From Euglena gracilis (taxonomy: Eukaryota; Euglenida; Euglenophyceae; Euglenales): a DNA stretch of 64,000 nt. The notes beneath the pieces were generated by a model, which searched no databases, was not told the origin of the DNA, and saw only the letters and a program-made list of their open reading frames with translations. Made by a program: the position numbers and the translations under genes. Positions 42,656-53,770 of the stretch are shown here, piece after piece (within the stretch, counting starts at the first letter, position 1; every line of letters begins with the position of its first letter). The stretch covers positions 36,993,123-37,057,122 of the forward strand of contig CP154955.1 of assembly GCA_039621445.1 (NCBI GenBank), given 5' to 3'.

Positions 42656-43798
42656 TGTTGGGACCGGAGGTATATTTCTGCCCTTCTTGAGGTCGGCTCT
42701 ACCGAGCGGTCGGTAGAAAGGGAAATAACCCGGGTGGTGAGTCCCCACGACCACTTGTGAGGGAAAGGAGAGGGTTTTTGATGGGGGAGAAGGCTATGCC
42801 CGGGGTTTCACTTGTGCGGAGTCGACCAAACCCCCCCATGTGAAGGGTGGCGGTTGTACTTTGAATGGTCGGCAAAGCATATTTTTGAGTTTTTCAAGGG
42901 GAGCGCAAGGCGGACGCCCCCCCCCCGGCATCAGTTTGATCCTTTACCCAATCCTTTCCTTGGACACCCAAGGCGACGCTTGAGTCCATGTGCCATTTTT
43001 TGGTGGCAAGGGACAGTTTTTATACGTTAAAAGCGGCAATGGGTGCGGGGAGGGGCGCAAGGCCACGTAACTCCAAATTTTGGGTGGGTTGGAGAAGTGT
43101 GAGCGCAAAGTGTTAAGGGCCTGGGGGGTTGAATGCGAATGTCTTGGGTTGCGTGGTAGTGAGCGCCCGGCTGGCAGCCGGGCGCACATACCTGGGATGG
43201 TTGTGTGGAAGATGACCCAGAAAAGCGCGCAGTCAGCGCGGTAGGAATGGTTTTGCTTACTCCCCTTACTTACTTACTTACTTTTGCTTACTTACTTACT
43301 TACTTACTTTCTGATCTCAGCTGGGTTTTTCTGATCACATTATTTGGATACGTCAATTGAATCTTTTGATCACATTATCGTGCATTATTTTTTTATTTGG
43401 CATTACCATTGGCCTTGTCAAGTTTTTGGTGTTGACAAGCATAAGTTGCAGGTCGCACCTACCCACGCACCTTGAACAACTCCGCAAGTACTTTCCTCAA
43501 CGCCTGCAATTTTTTGCGCAATCGTGTCTTTTATTTTAGGACATGGATATCCAATTGAAAAAGGAATTGCGCAAGAGGGCACACGAAATGGGGGGGCCGC
43601 GCCGGCGGGAGGAGCGGCACCTCCTCATGGCGGTGTGTTGGGTTTCATGGAAAAAAGGGATCTGGGTTGGGGAGGCGGACTTAGAAATGGGTGGTTGGGC
43701 TCAGGCAACAGGGGATGCGAGGCCGTATAGGTCTATCGATCCTACGACACCTAGGGGTAACGGAGGCACCGAAGCTCCCTCCGCCTTAGGAGATAACA
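42656..43798 (+). repeat. 3' LTR of outer element
   Basis: 1,143 bp, collinear with 13,585-14,693. It contains a CTTA microsatellite at 43,263-43,308 that is absent from the other LTR. It ends GGAGATAACA followed by ATTT. Confidence 0.75.
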
Positions 43799-46315
43799 AT
43801 TTTCCTGTTTGTTCCCCGGCGGTTGAGACCAAGTTCCTCTGGTTTTTTGGGGCACCGAAGGGCAAATTAGGAGTCAGTAGGAGGCACCCCGCTTAACCAA
43901 GCCTGACAGCGCCGCCGGCCAACAAGGCATGGACTCACAAGAGCAAAGTCCGGGGCCTGCGGTGTCTAGCTGCTCCTGCCCCCTTTAAATGCGTAAATTT
44001 CAAAAAAAAGATGTTCCTTTTTGGGGGTATTCAGGAGATGTGAAATGCCAGATATCATTTGATATACAGGAGCATTCATGCGTGTTAAATTATTGACGCC
44101 TCATGATGGCAACTTTTAGGAAATGGGTCTGGGCCAAAAAGATCAGTCTACTAACAGGGGACGAAATTGTTGGGGGGGGTTGGTGACCCCAACAAATCAC
44201 TGTTTTTTTTTGAAAAAAAATCCCACATCACGAGATGAACAACAAGATGAAGCAAACAAGAGCCGCAAACGATGTTGAAATCCCAGCGGAGCACTGACGG
44301 CAAAATGCAAACACTGGGAGACGTTTATACATCACCTGCCTCTGCCTCTGCATTTCAGAATGCCTCTTCACTCTTCCAAAACAGATCAAACCAAAGCAAA
44401 GAAATACACACACTTATCGACATCTGAAACACACGTGGAAAAAACCCGAAACATCTGGTACGTCGATTCACGTAAACCTTGGTGTGAAACCCGGTGGTGG
44501 GTGGGCGGTTTTTGAGAATGGTGGGTTTGGTTGGGTCAGGGGAGGTGACCCCACCAGGCACTTAGTTTTGTTTAAATTCTTTTGGGAAGAAACCTACACA
44601 ATTTCATGGTTTCAATTTAATACGAATTATTAATCACCAATTCATCGCCGGGAGGGGGGTAACATATACAAACTTGGTTCAGAAAAAGCTGCGGGAAAAA
44701 TGCCAAACTTTGAAAATTGACCTGGAAAAAAATTCGGTGGCTCTCCTGCTTACAAACGTGATGAGTGACAATCAAATACACGACCCATCGGTCCTGGAGA
44801 GTGAAAAAAAATGGGAAAACGGAATCCTCAAAAAAAAAATGGTGAGGAAATATTTGGGCAATTTTTGTCCAACCAATTTTGTATGCAGCCAATTTTGGAC
44901 ACCCCGAATGATAATCAAAATTTTTTGAATTATTTGAATAATTTTTGAATTAAGATTGATTTGATGATTTGGGTGACCTCTTGGCATGGTCAATTGCTTT
45001 TCCAAAGCCAGTCACTTCCCCTCCCTAAGGCGCTCTGGCCACTCCGGCCACTCCAGCCAAAACTGCTCAAAATCAATGCATTTTGACAATTTTTTCGATG
45101 AATTTCCAGCCCACATGGGGATCGTTTGGCAAATTTTCCTTCACTCTTCTTCCTCAATAAGACTTCAGGAACCTCCACCTCTCGCTCTCCCTCTACCCCT
45201 GGACCTCGATCCAGTCCTAGGTCATGCCAAACAAGGGATGTTCGGTGCGCTTGACATCCTCGGGCACTGGGTCGGCCCCTGGGGGGGGGGGGGGGCTCAC
45301 TGCAGATCTACCAGGGATTTGCCAACTGGAATAATTCTGTTGGGGAAAATAGTGGACGAACCTTATAATGCCGGCAGAAATTCTGAACACCTATTTTAAC
45401 GGATGGTCAAAAAAAAAGAAAAGAAAGCATTATTTGTTGGGAAATCCGTGACGTTTCAGGCATCCCAAATCCACATCCAAATCCAAAAGTCAAAAAAAGT
45501 GGGAATTTTCCAACTCTTCTGTCAAAATATTGCAGGAGGGGGGTCCACTGGCCAGCCATTTTGCAGGACACCGGAAAAAATGGACAGGCTAGACCCCCCA
45601 CCCCCTGAGGGGGGAGGGTCCCGGAGTAACTGGGGAAAAAAATTCTCTGGCGCTACACGCCGAGGTGGAAATGAGGTTTTTTCATGCATCTTTGGCTGAG
45701 TTTGTTCCAAAAAAAAAACCCAAGAATGGCCAAAAATGGGCATTTTTGGCCATTTTGGGGGGTCCCAAAAATTATTGCTGCTTCCCCGGGGGCCACTAGA
45801 ATTCGCACCAGCCAAATCTGGACTAGCTGCAGCCCAGCCCCCCCCCAGAGGGTACTGCGAACCCTTGAGCAAGGCCTAGCAGGAAAAAACCCATTCTTCC
45901 ATTTTTTGGAATTTCAAATACACCTTTTGAACAGGTGGAATGAAACAGCGACGTGAATGGCCACCAGCCCCCGGGATTTGAGAAAAAAAATTGGTCACTG
46001 CGCGATACAAAAGAATTTTGTCAAATACAGCTAAAAATTGCTCAATTGACCCATTTTCACATTCACACACAAAAGCAAACCCATCATCATCATCATCCGG
46101 CCCTTCGTCAAACAGATACAGAGTTTAACTAATAGCTAATGGTCATCAACGAGACTTGGAGGCAGGCCTCATCAAACCTGTGCAAAATATGCAACAAACC
46201 TGAACCCCCCCCCCAACTCAAAAATCTGACTTCCCAAAAATTTCAGTTTGCTACACATAATGACATGAACCCAAAAGAGTTGAAATAAAATTAATGCACA
46301 AGGGAGCACCATCAT
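43799..46315. other. Intergenic repeats, no gene
   Basis: A plus-strand frame at 44,674-44,928 and one at 44,986-45,399 are open but match nothing I know. At 45,540-45,860 lies a copy of the CTAGCTGCAG...CCCCC repeat family. It contains GGCGCTACACGCCGAGGTGG and the phrase GGCCAAAAATGGGCATTTTTGGCC, a perfect palindrome-like block. Confidence 0.4.
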
Positions 46316-46537
46316 TCAGAACATTTGGTAGGAAACTCGCACCAGTTCTCCCGTGTTTAATAACTCCTTGCGTTCACTGAAGGCTCTAGCACCATTTACA
46401 GCAATGGCGTTGGCAGAAAATTTACCAGACAAAATCAGTTTCTTGTGTCCCAATAAAAAAATGGCCCCATCCGTTTGGCTTTCAGACCAAACTGATGGAG
46501 TTTCGGACAAATCTTCCAGTCCCCGACCCACAAACAT
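46316..46537 (-). CDS. Unassigned exon-like ORF, 73 codons
   Basis: The minus strand reads MFVGRGLEDLSETPSVWSES, then GAIFLLGHKKLILSGKFSAN and ARAFSERKELLNTGELVRVS, ending at a TGA. It is a balanced protein-like composition in an area of low-complexity DNA. CTCAAG just upstream could be a splice acceptor, which would make this a last exon. No family recognised. Confidence 0.25.
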   Translation of the reverse strand: MFVGRGLEDLSETPSVWSESQTDGAIFLLGHKKLILSGKFSANAIAVNGARAFSERKELLNTGELVRVSYQMF

Positions 46538-48402
46538 AAGCCCTTGAGGGTGCTCCCGGGGGGGAGGGGGTTAATAATCCCTGTTTCCGACAAATGGAAA
46601 AAGCAAACTCAACACGGGGTAAAAAAAAAAACCGACTCAAAAATCTGACCCCCCACCCGGTCCAGCAGGGGGGGACACACCCTGTACAATGGTGGTCAGG
46701 GTGACTGATTTTTGTTCCGGTGCAGAATTAACCGGAACGACAAATTTTGCTCCACAAAATTGACTCTGAAGGGCAAAAGTTTGCCAAAATGTCCAAAAAT
46801 TTTGGTGTGAAGCGCACGCTGGGCACCCCCGCCCAGCGGGTTCGGTCCGGACCCCCCCCCCCGGCAAGAGGGGGGTCCAGACCCTCACTTCGGCCCAGGA
46901 GGGTGGGTCCTCTAACCCTTACACCCTTCTCACTAGAATCTCTAGAATTGAACCCTCGTCCAACTCTATCCTCATTGGGTTCTTGTTGAGAAAATGAGAT
47001 CTCTGGATGCTTGAGAAAAGTCCCGGGTCATCGAGAAGGATCGCAATTTTTAAAGAAGAGGTAGTTTCGGACAGGAAGGAAGAAAGGTGAAAATGAGACT
47101 TCACCTCGTCTGGTGAACAGAGTCAGGTACGCTCGAAAACCATGCCATGGTGGGACCATGATGACAAAAACAGATGATAATCATAAAGCGCCAGGAAAGG
47201 AAAAATGTTTGGTTCCATGGGGGGGGCACCAGACCCCCCCCCATGGCACTGGGGGGGTGGTGGTTTGGACCCCCCTCCTCCCCTCCCCCTGTACAAAATC
47301 AATGCCCAATATCCTGCCCACCCCCGGGGGGTCCACTACCCCCCCCCAACCAAACACCAGAACATACGCTCGTGGGGCTTTTGACGGACAGCCGCCTGCG
47401 GCAGGGGGGATTTGGACCCTACGTGTGTGGTGTTTGTTGATTTCCTGAAGAGTTCCCATCAAACTGGGGTGGAGCCTTCGGGTGGCAGGGGTTGCATTTT
47501 TATTTGGACCCCGCAATTGTAGCGGCAACTTGGAGGGTTAGGATTTCCAAACCCAACAAACCAAACTTCGACTTGATGCAATTAAGCCCTCCAGGGGGGT
47601 ATTACAAACGCTTCAGCAGAAGCCTAGCCCCCCGGCCTTTTATAAAAAAAAAAGCAAAGCAGCTTGTCCCTTGTGGACTGGCCTGGCATGACGAAGCAAA
47701 GAGACAACCGTCCTTTTTTGAGGTATATTTCAATTAAACCCTCCCCCCCAAATAATATCCCCCCCTCGGGGTCGGACTTCGGCGACCAAGTTAATACCCC
47801 CCCAATCTCGGGTTGACGACCCGGATTTTGACCTGAAAATGTTGGTAAAAATCACAATCTCTGCCAACAAATTACAAAAAAAATCGATTTTTCTGGATCA
47901 TCCGGCCTCCAAAAATGCTAAATTTCATGAGAAAGGATAAAAATGACCCCAAAGGGGTGTTTTCGGTGCTATTTTTGGTCCTATGGGACTTCGAAAAATT
48001 TCGAAAATTTTGGGCTGCTATCACCCCCACCCCCTCGGGCCGGGGCTTCGGGCGAAAAAATGTAACAATAGTAACACCTGGGGGGGTGTTACTGGGGGGG
48101 GGGGGTTATCATGTTCCAATAAAAAAAAAATTTTCTCAATATTCAAAAATATCCAGATTCGGCATCAGAAAAAACCCTCAGGGTCTCCAGGATCTCGTGA
48201 ACAACCACCAATTTTTTTTCAAAATGCATTATGCATTCGGATGAGCACCTGCCAAAGAAGAACATATTTTCAAAAAAAATATTAAACGCATTTTCAGCCT
48301 CTTTGGAACAAATATCGCAAGAGTCAGAAACCCCACCACAGGCATGAACTGCTCCGAATCTTGAGGAAGATACAGCCGTACCGGCATGAGGCAAACTAGT
48401 CC
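46538..48402. repeat. C/G-rich repeats, including C-rich element copy b
   Basis: Runs of C and G of 8-12 bases are frequent. At 47,740-48,112 a block begins CCCCAAATAATATCCCCCCC and ends GGGGGTTATC. It shares the C-run/AAATA layout of the elements at 6,697, 51,466 and 57,080 but lacks the clear GCGC stem. No gene is seen. Confidence 0.4.
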
Positions 48403-48540
48403 TCACTCGTAAGTCACCGACGCATACACTTTTCGGCTGCCAGGAGGAGAGAACCCCATTCGGCCATGCATAGCCAAGAGGTTGTCGCACACAAGCAGGT
48501 CCCCTGACTCTTGAGGCACAACGATTGTGTGCTCCCAAAC
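48403..48540 (-). CDS. Dioxygenase exon 5 (last)
   Basis: The exon begins after TTTTCCCCCCTCCAG and reads VWEHTIVVPQESGDLLVCDN, then LLAMHGRMGFSPPGSRKVYA and SVTYE, ending in TGA. GDxxxxDN leads to AMHGR, whose histidine is the distal iron ligand. The Arg in SRKVY is in the place of the 2-oxoglutarate-binding arginine. Key residues are intact. Confidence 0.85.
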   Translation of the reverse strand, partial: VWEHTIVVPQESGDLLVCDNLLAMHGRMGFSPPGSRKVYASVTYE

Positions 48541-48721
48541 CTGGAGGGGGGAAAACGATTTCACTGAAAGAAAGAACGTCATTTCTTCCAAAAGATTGAC
48601 AAAGAGACAATATGGTGGAAAAATGTCGCTGAAAAAAATTGGGAATACAACACTCTTATGACATGATTCCTTGATTCAAGGCATTCATAAAAAAAAGGCT
48701 TTTGAGCAATTGGCACACCAC

Positions 48722-48968
48722 TTCCCGAAGGTAATCAATAATTTCAGCAGGAATCCGAGTGCCATCGCCATAGTAGCAATCCACTGGCCATCCCTCCGTG
48801 TCCGTCTTTGCCTTGTTCACAAACAGTGGGTGGTGGGTGTAGAAAGTCATGTGCTGGGCATGGATCTGGTTGAACCAGGCCTTTTCGCCAGTCTTGGGGT
48901 GGGTCTTCGTCACGGGGAAGACTTGCCAATAAGTGAGCGAGTTGTCATCTCCCCATTTCCACTTGTAC
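48722..48968 (-). CDS. Dioxygenase exon 4
   Basis: The acceptor is TTCTATTTGCAG. The exon reads YKWKWGDDNSLTYWQVFPVT, then HPKTGEKAWFNQIHAQHMTF and CYYGDGTRIPAEIIDYLRE. HP.TGE.vWFNQ and YGDG are typical TauD/TfdA blocks. The donor is uncertain by three bases (GAA|GTG or GTG|GTG); both keep phase 0. The intron to exon 5 is about 180 bp, the only short one. Confidence 0.85.
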
Positions 48969-49559
48969 CTGCAAATAGAAATAGAACTTTTCAACTGCCC
49001 ACCCGGAGGTTTTCTTAACACATTTGAGGGGGTCCACAGCTGGAAAAAGAACTCTTCTCCAGGGCAGTCATGGGGAAAAAACCCCCTCTCAGTTCAATGC
49101 AAAACCTAATGCAAAACCTGCAGGAAAAATGCAAAAAGAACAAGAACAAGGAGAAATGCAGGGCAGTCCTTGGAGGACTTGACGGCCAATGGCTTGTCCC
49201 GTGCTTGAACTGGGTCAGAAACAAAAGGCTGAAAAACCGAAGTTGAAAAACCTTTTTTCGACGCTTTTGGGTAAACTTGCAATCAAGGATGCCAGGGTCC
49301 ACTTTTTTGATAAAGGATAAAATTATTTGTAAACTGCCCCCCCCCCCCCAATAATGCAAAAGGACATTCCGGTTTGCTGAAAATTTCAGGGGTTTGTTTC
49401 GGTTGATTCCGGAATATTTGGGGATTTATTCCAGTTGTTCTGGCAAATTTCTGCAAATAAAAAGTCAAAAAAAACAAAACGTACATTTTTTCTTCGAAAG
49501 TTCCATACGTTCGGCTGAAACTTCAATTTCGGAATGTTCCAGAGTCTATTTTACAGGGG

Positions 49560-50335
49560 GGGGGGAACGGCACACACCTCTTTAAGGAACCCGGGGGGGG
49601 GGGGGTTGCTGGGCTAGGACTAGAAATTTGGGCTGGCCAGCCCGCCCCCCCCCCCCGGGGGGGGACTGGACGAGTAATGGCACGAAGCCGGGACCCTAAC
49701 CCCCCCCCCTTCCCCCCAACCCCCCCCCTAACCCCCCCTACCCCCTAACCCCCCCCAACACCCCCCCCCCCCCTACCCCCCCCTACCCCCGTGCCCCCCC
49801 CCTACCCCCTAACCCCCCCCCCTACCCCCAACCCTACCAGAAGCAGAATAACACCGAATTTTTTGATGAAAGAGCGGGTCGTATGCAACTGTTGGGGGGG
49901 GCTCCGCCCCCCCCCCCGACCCCCCCCCCCAGAACCAAAATAACACAATCCCAAATTTGGAAAATTTTTTGAGGAAAGAGCGGGTCGTATGCAACTGTCC
50001 GGCACGGCGGGGGGGGGCTCCCCCCCCCCCCCCCCAGAACCAAAATAACACAATCCCAAATTTTGAAAATTTTTTTGAGGAAAGAGCGGGTCGTATGCAA
50101 CTGTTCGGCACGGCGGGGGGGGGGGCCGCCCCCCCCCGAACCCCCCCTCCCAGAACCAAAATAACACAAAACCAAATTTGGACAAATTTTTTGAGGAAAG
50201 AGCGAGTCGTATGCAACTGTCACCCCAACCCCCCCCCCTAACCCCCCCCTACCCCCTAACCCCCCCCTAACCCCCCCTACCCCCTAACCCCCCCCCCCTT
50301 CCCCCTAACCCCCCCCCCTACCCATTCCCCACTTC
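49560..50335. repeat. C-rich array with four 110-bp tandem units
   Basis: Irregular CCCCCCTAACCCCC runs (49,690-49,850 and 50,225-50,330) flank three to four copies of a unit containing GAGGAAAGAGCGGGTCGTAT, GCAACTGT, a G/C palindromic run, and AGAACCAAAATAACAC (49,855-50,225). Open frames here on both strands come from the repeat. It lies in intron 3 of the dioxygenase gene. Confidence 0.75.
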
Positions 50336-50339
50336 GTGC

Positions 50340-50680
50340 CATATGTGGGACCCCGGCTGGACCCGAACCAGGGCGAGCTGGACTGAAATCGGAAAAAGGC
50401 CCAAAAATGTCCTGCAGAACAGGTTTGAAAAAATGATGCATCTGAAACCCCCACCAAAATGGCCCAAAGGCCCCCAAACTCCATTTTTGGCCACTTTTGA
50501 ACACAGTTTTTCAAAAAATTTCGGCGTTTTGCGCCGAAAAATTTGGGGCTGTACCCCCAAAAAGGGTCTGACTAGCTAGGTAGCAGCACCCCCCCCCCGG
50601 GGGGGGGGCTGCTGCGGCTGGGCTGGGCCCAAATCGGGGCTGCAGCCGCCCCCCCCCGGGGGGGGGGGGCTCGCAAAACC
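50340..50680. repeat. CTAGCTG/C-run repeat family, copy
   Basis: It contains GGCGTTTTGCGCCGAAAAAT (50,522) and a C9G9 palindrome (50,590-50,607) next to GCTGCTGCGGCTGGG. Related copies are at 45,540, 58,060, 60,540 and 61,850. Confidence 0.5.
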
Positions 50681-50745
50681 TTAGACAGATGTATGGCGAA
50701 CGGTTTTTTTTTGGGTGTTCTTTTTAATTTTTGGCAAGATTGGCA

Positions 50746-50997
50746 AGTACCCGCCCCCCCCCCCTTGTCGTCCGACTGGGTTCCTGCAACCTGTGACCGG
50801 GGGGGGGGGGGTCGTAACACCCCCATGACCTGCAACCTGCGACCAGGGGGTGGTCGTAAGTGAAGGGGCGGTTGTAGGTAAGGTGGTGTTAAAATTTTCG
50901 CAAACTGTGACCGAGGGGGGGGTCATAACACCCCCATGACCTGCAACCTGCGGTGGTCGTAAATGAGGGGTGGTCGTACGACAAGGGGGGGGGTACA
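50746..50997. mobile_element. MITE with GTACCC(C)n / GTCGTACGAC ends, copy 1
   Basis: The left end GTACCCGCCCCCCCCCCCTT then GTCGTCCGAC is inverted at the right end, GTCGTACGACAAGGGGGGGG then GTAC. Inside, GACCTGCAACCTG(T/C)GACC(G/A)GGGGG occurs three times. It has no coding capacity. The other copy is at 56,957-57,381. Confidence 0.7.
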
Positions 50998-50999
50998 TC

Positions 51000-51465
51000 A
51001 AAATGTGTTTGCATATATTTTCTGGAGAAGTCAGAAAGGTTTTTTCAGCAGTCCTCTTCAGCAGAAAAGTGTGTAATTAAGTGCAACTTTTTTGCCTTTT
51101 TGAGGAAGGTGTCCTATTGCGTCCCCCCCCCCAATAAACATTCCCGTCAAGTTTGTTACTTGTGCTCATTTGGGCTTGAGGGAGAAGGTAATTTTTTGAT
51201 ATTCAGCTAAACAGTGCCATACAAAATTTCAAAGTCATTCCACATGAACTGATTTATGATGATGGAGGGTTGGAAATTGAGGCTCTTGATTGCAGCCCCC
51301 TGTTATTGACCATTGGCATTTATTTCCTTCTTTCCAAATCTCAGCAATAAATAAAGGCGCAAAAAATCAAGAAAATGCAAAAATTGCCCAAGAAATGAAA
51401 GAATGCTTCCATTTGACCTCCAACTCCCCTCCACCCAACAAGGGCTCCCAGCAGGGCTGGATGTC
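51000..51465. other. Intron sequence, nothing recognised
   Basis: Part of dioxygenase intron 3. Short frames only. Confidence 0.4.
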
Positions 51466-51860
51466 ATAACCCCCCCCCCCAAAAATAAGACCCCCCCCCC
51501 TGGGCCGATCGAGCAAAAATCCAAAAATAAGACCCCCCCCCCAAAATAAGACCCCCCTTTACGGCGCAAAGCGCCGGGGACGGTGAAATTTTCCCCTGAA
51601 AAATGACCCAAAAACCCAATCTCATACACAAAAATGATGAAATTTCAAAAATTTTCGGATTTTTGAAGTGCAAAAAAAAACATGGTAAATGTCAATTTAC
51701 ACCAATTTTCACATGGCGCGAAGCGCCGAAGGAAAAATTTTAGTCCTCTTGGGAACCTGAAAAATGGTGTTTTTTTCGGTCAAGAAAAAATCCAAAAATA
51801 AGAGGCTTCCAGCAACGGACCCAAAAATAAGACCCGGGTCTTATTTTAGGGGGGGGTTAT
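51466..51860. mobile_element. C-rich inverted-repeat element, copy c
   Basis: The ends ATAACCCCCCCC...AAAATAAGACCC (51,466) and GGGTCTTATTTTAGGGGGGG then TTAT (51,860) are inverted. Two GGCGC(A/G)AAGCGCC stem-loops lie at 51,563 and 51,717. It lies in an intron of the dioxygenase gene. Confidence 0.7.
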
Positions 51861-52060
51861 AGCACAGAAATTAAATTGCCAAATCCCAGCGAAAGCAAGC
51901 CAACTCCCGGGAGAAAAATTATTTCTGGCACACTTGGGACGTTGTCTTGGGACGTTGGGGGGGGGGTATCCTTTCATGGAGCCTGCTGCGTAGATTGAGG
52001 AACAAATCCCCTCCAGCTGGAGCAAACGTTAACTCAACCCAAACCCAGCAACAAACAAAC

Positions 52061-52158
52061 CCCTGGTCCCCGAGGTAGGCTTCAACAAATTCTTTGTCTG
52101 GGCTGATGTTGTCCTCCCAATTGTTGTAATGGGCATTGGCTCGGCATGGGTAATACAC
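52061..52158 (-). CDS. Dioxygenase exon 3
   Basis: The acceptor is GGCATGCAG and the exon reads VYYPCRANAHYNNWEDNISP then DKEFVEAYLGDQG. The pattern WEdxxxxDKxxVExxL is the usual link between the RAVY helix and the strand that starts exon 4. The donor GGG|GTTTGT leaves phase 2, which exon 4 completes to Gly. Confidence 0.75.
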
Positions 52159-53510
52159 CTGCATGCCACGGAAAGTTGCAATCAGTGGATAAAAGGCCAC
52201 AGATGCTATCCATCATCAATGTAAGTTGGTCAGGAATACAGCTATCGCACACATCTTTAAATGCACTTCAAGTAGCTTCTTCATCACATTCACATGAAAA
52301 AAAAAAGAAAAATAACAAAATGAAGAATGAAAATAATTGAAAAATATGCAAAAAATTAAAATAATTAAATAAAAATTCAAAAATTAGAAAATAAAACAAC
52401 ATACCAAACAATTTTAAAAAGTGGGAAAATGCAAATAGGAAAATATACTTTGTTAAAAAGGTTGTTTTGGGTGCCAGGCAGGCTTGATTGGGAATCTCAG
52501 AGGGGGAAGGGGTGGGGGGCCCCCTTCCAAAACGGGGGGGGGGACCCCCCTCCTACCTCCAGTTTTCGGTCGCCGGAACTTCTCGCCGTTGAGTGCAAAA
52601 TTTCATATTGCAGGGATCCTCACATTTCCGTGCTGGTCGAGGCCTAAATGTATCCATGATTTTCCGTGATTTTTTGTGAAGTTCCTGTTTCCGGTAAAGA
52701 TCAAAAGCCACATTCCATTCTGCACCGGAGCCATATTTGGGGGTTGCTTCGTTGCGATTGCAGGTTGTTTCTCCTTATTATTGTCCTGGAGATCCCCCAG
52801 GGGATTTGCACCCCTGAGGCCTATGAGAGGACTCCCGCCTCACAGCAAGAACACAAAAAGCGAACAGAACCGGAGGCGAATGCCTGCCTTACTCCTTATT
52901 ATATATTATATATTCTATTATTATATATTATTACTATTATTCCTTACAATTTTGTTATCCCAGAATCCAATACAATCCAGATTGCCTGAGAATGCAGCAT
53001 GCAAAACAGAAAAGCATTTTTTTTAAAAAGCACCTTGCAAATGTTGTTCAAAATGTGGCTGACACAGGGCACCCACTTGGCTTGACGATACACCTTTGTC
53101 AAAGGTTCAGAAAAATGGCCTTAAGATACAAAACACTTTCACTTGTAAAGGGTCTTCATGCAATCCTTGTCTATCACTTGTACTTCACCCTTTGCAGTCC
53201 AGCAACCCCCAATTGAACCCCCACCGACTGTGCATTTTCAACTGTGGGTGATTTACTGCAGGGTACTCATTTGGCCCCATCTGGACCATTTCTTAGGCCG
53301 CCGGATTCGCACTTAAAGGTTTTTCCTTTAGAATTGGCGCATTTGCACAAATTTGCAATTTCTACCCTGACACAGAGAAAACAATATATGAACTGTTGCA
53401 CCCTCTATTGGAGGGAGGTGACTCCAGGTCATTTGGTACGCATGTTGCTCACCGAGTGACGCGAAGAGGGACGAGAATGAGAGTGGTGCTCTCAAATGTC
53501 AAACAGGTGG
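52159..53510. other. Intron 2 of dioxygenase gene, 3' part
   Basis: It includes an A-rich stretch (52,290-52,430) and a TATATTATTA repeat (52,898-52,940). I see no coding sequence. Confidence 0.4.
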
Positions 53511-53514
53511 AATT

Positions 53515-53770
53515 TTTTTTCTGCGCTGCGTGCGCCGCGGCAGCGCTGCATGCGCCGCGGCAGCGCCGCATGCGCTGCGGCATAGCCATCCCAATTATCC
53601 CATGTCCGTGCCGCGACAAAAAAAAGCATGCGCCGTGGGAACGTCATTGGTGCGCCGCGGCAGCGTTTCAGGTGCGCCGTGGGTGTGACAATTGTACGCC
53701 ACGTGCGCCGCGGAAAAAAATTTTTGCGCCGCGGCAAACTTTGCCGCGGCACACTAAATAAAAGTCTGGA
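53515..53770. repeat. GC-rich tandem repeat of GCGCCGCGGCA units
   Basis: The phrase TGCGCCGCGGCAGCG, varied to TGCGCCG(T/C)GG, occurs about ten times, with spacing first near 20 bp and later irregular. It ends in the palindrome GCCGCGGCAAACTTTGCCGC then GGC. Each unit contains the palindrome CCGCGG. Confidence 0.65.

Larger units (their letters stand above)
13585..43798 (+). mobile_element. Outer Ty3/gypsy LTR retrotransposon carrying a DNA methyltransferase domain (nested, rearranged)
   Basis: Two direct copies of a 1.1 kb sequence beginning TGTTGG and ending ATAACA lie at 13,585-14,693 and 42,656-43,798, and a 4-bp ATTT flanks the outer sides of both. Between them, on the plus strand and in order, are gag, an aspartic protease, a cytosine-C5-type methyltransferase, RT palm with YVDD, and the integrase C-terminus. 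A complete minus-strand element is inserted at 17,289-27,885. The RT thumb/RNase H and integrase core blocks lie inverted at 30.3-31.2 and 31.8-32.7 kb. The region 33-42.6 kb is largely other repeats. Pairing the LTRs as one element is inference: they share orientation, and the parts between them are in pol order. In a 225-bp stretch I counted about 12 LTR differences. Confidence 0.65.

Noticed and set aside
49802-50241. Long ORFs of 94-135 codons on both strands
   Set aside because: They arise from a tandem repeat with C/G runs and encode only Gly/Pro/Phe repeats.
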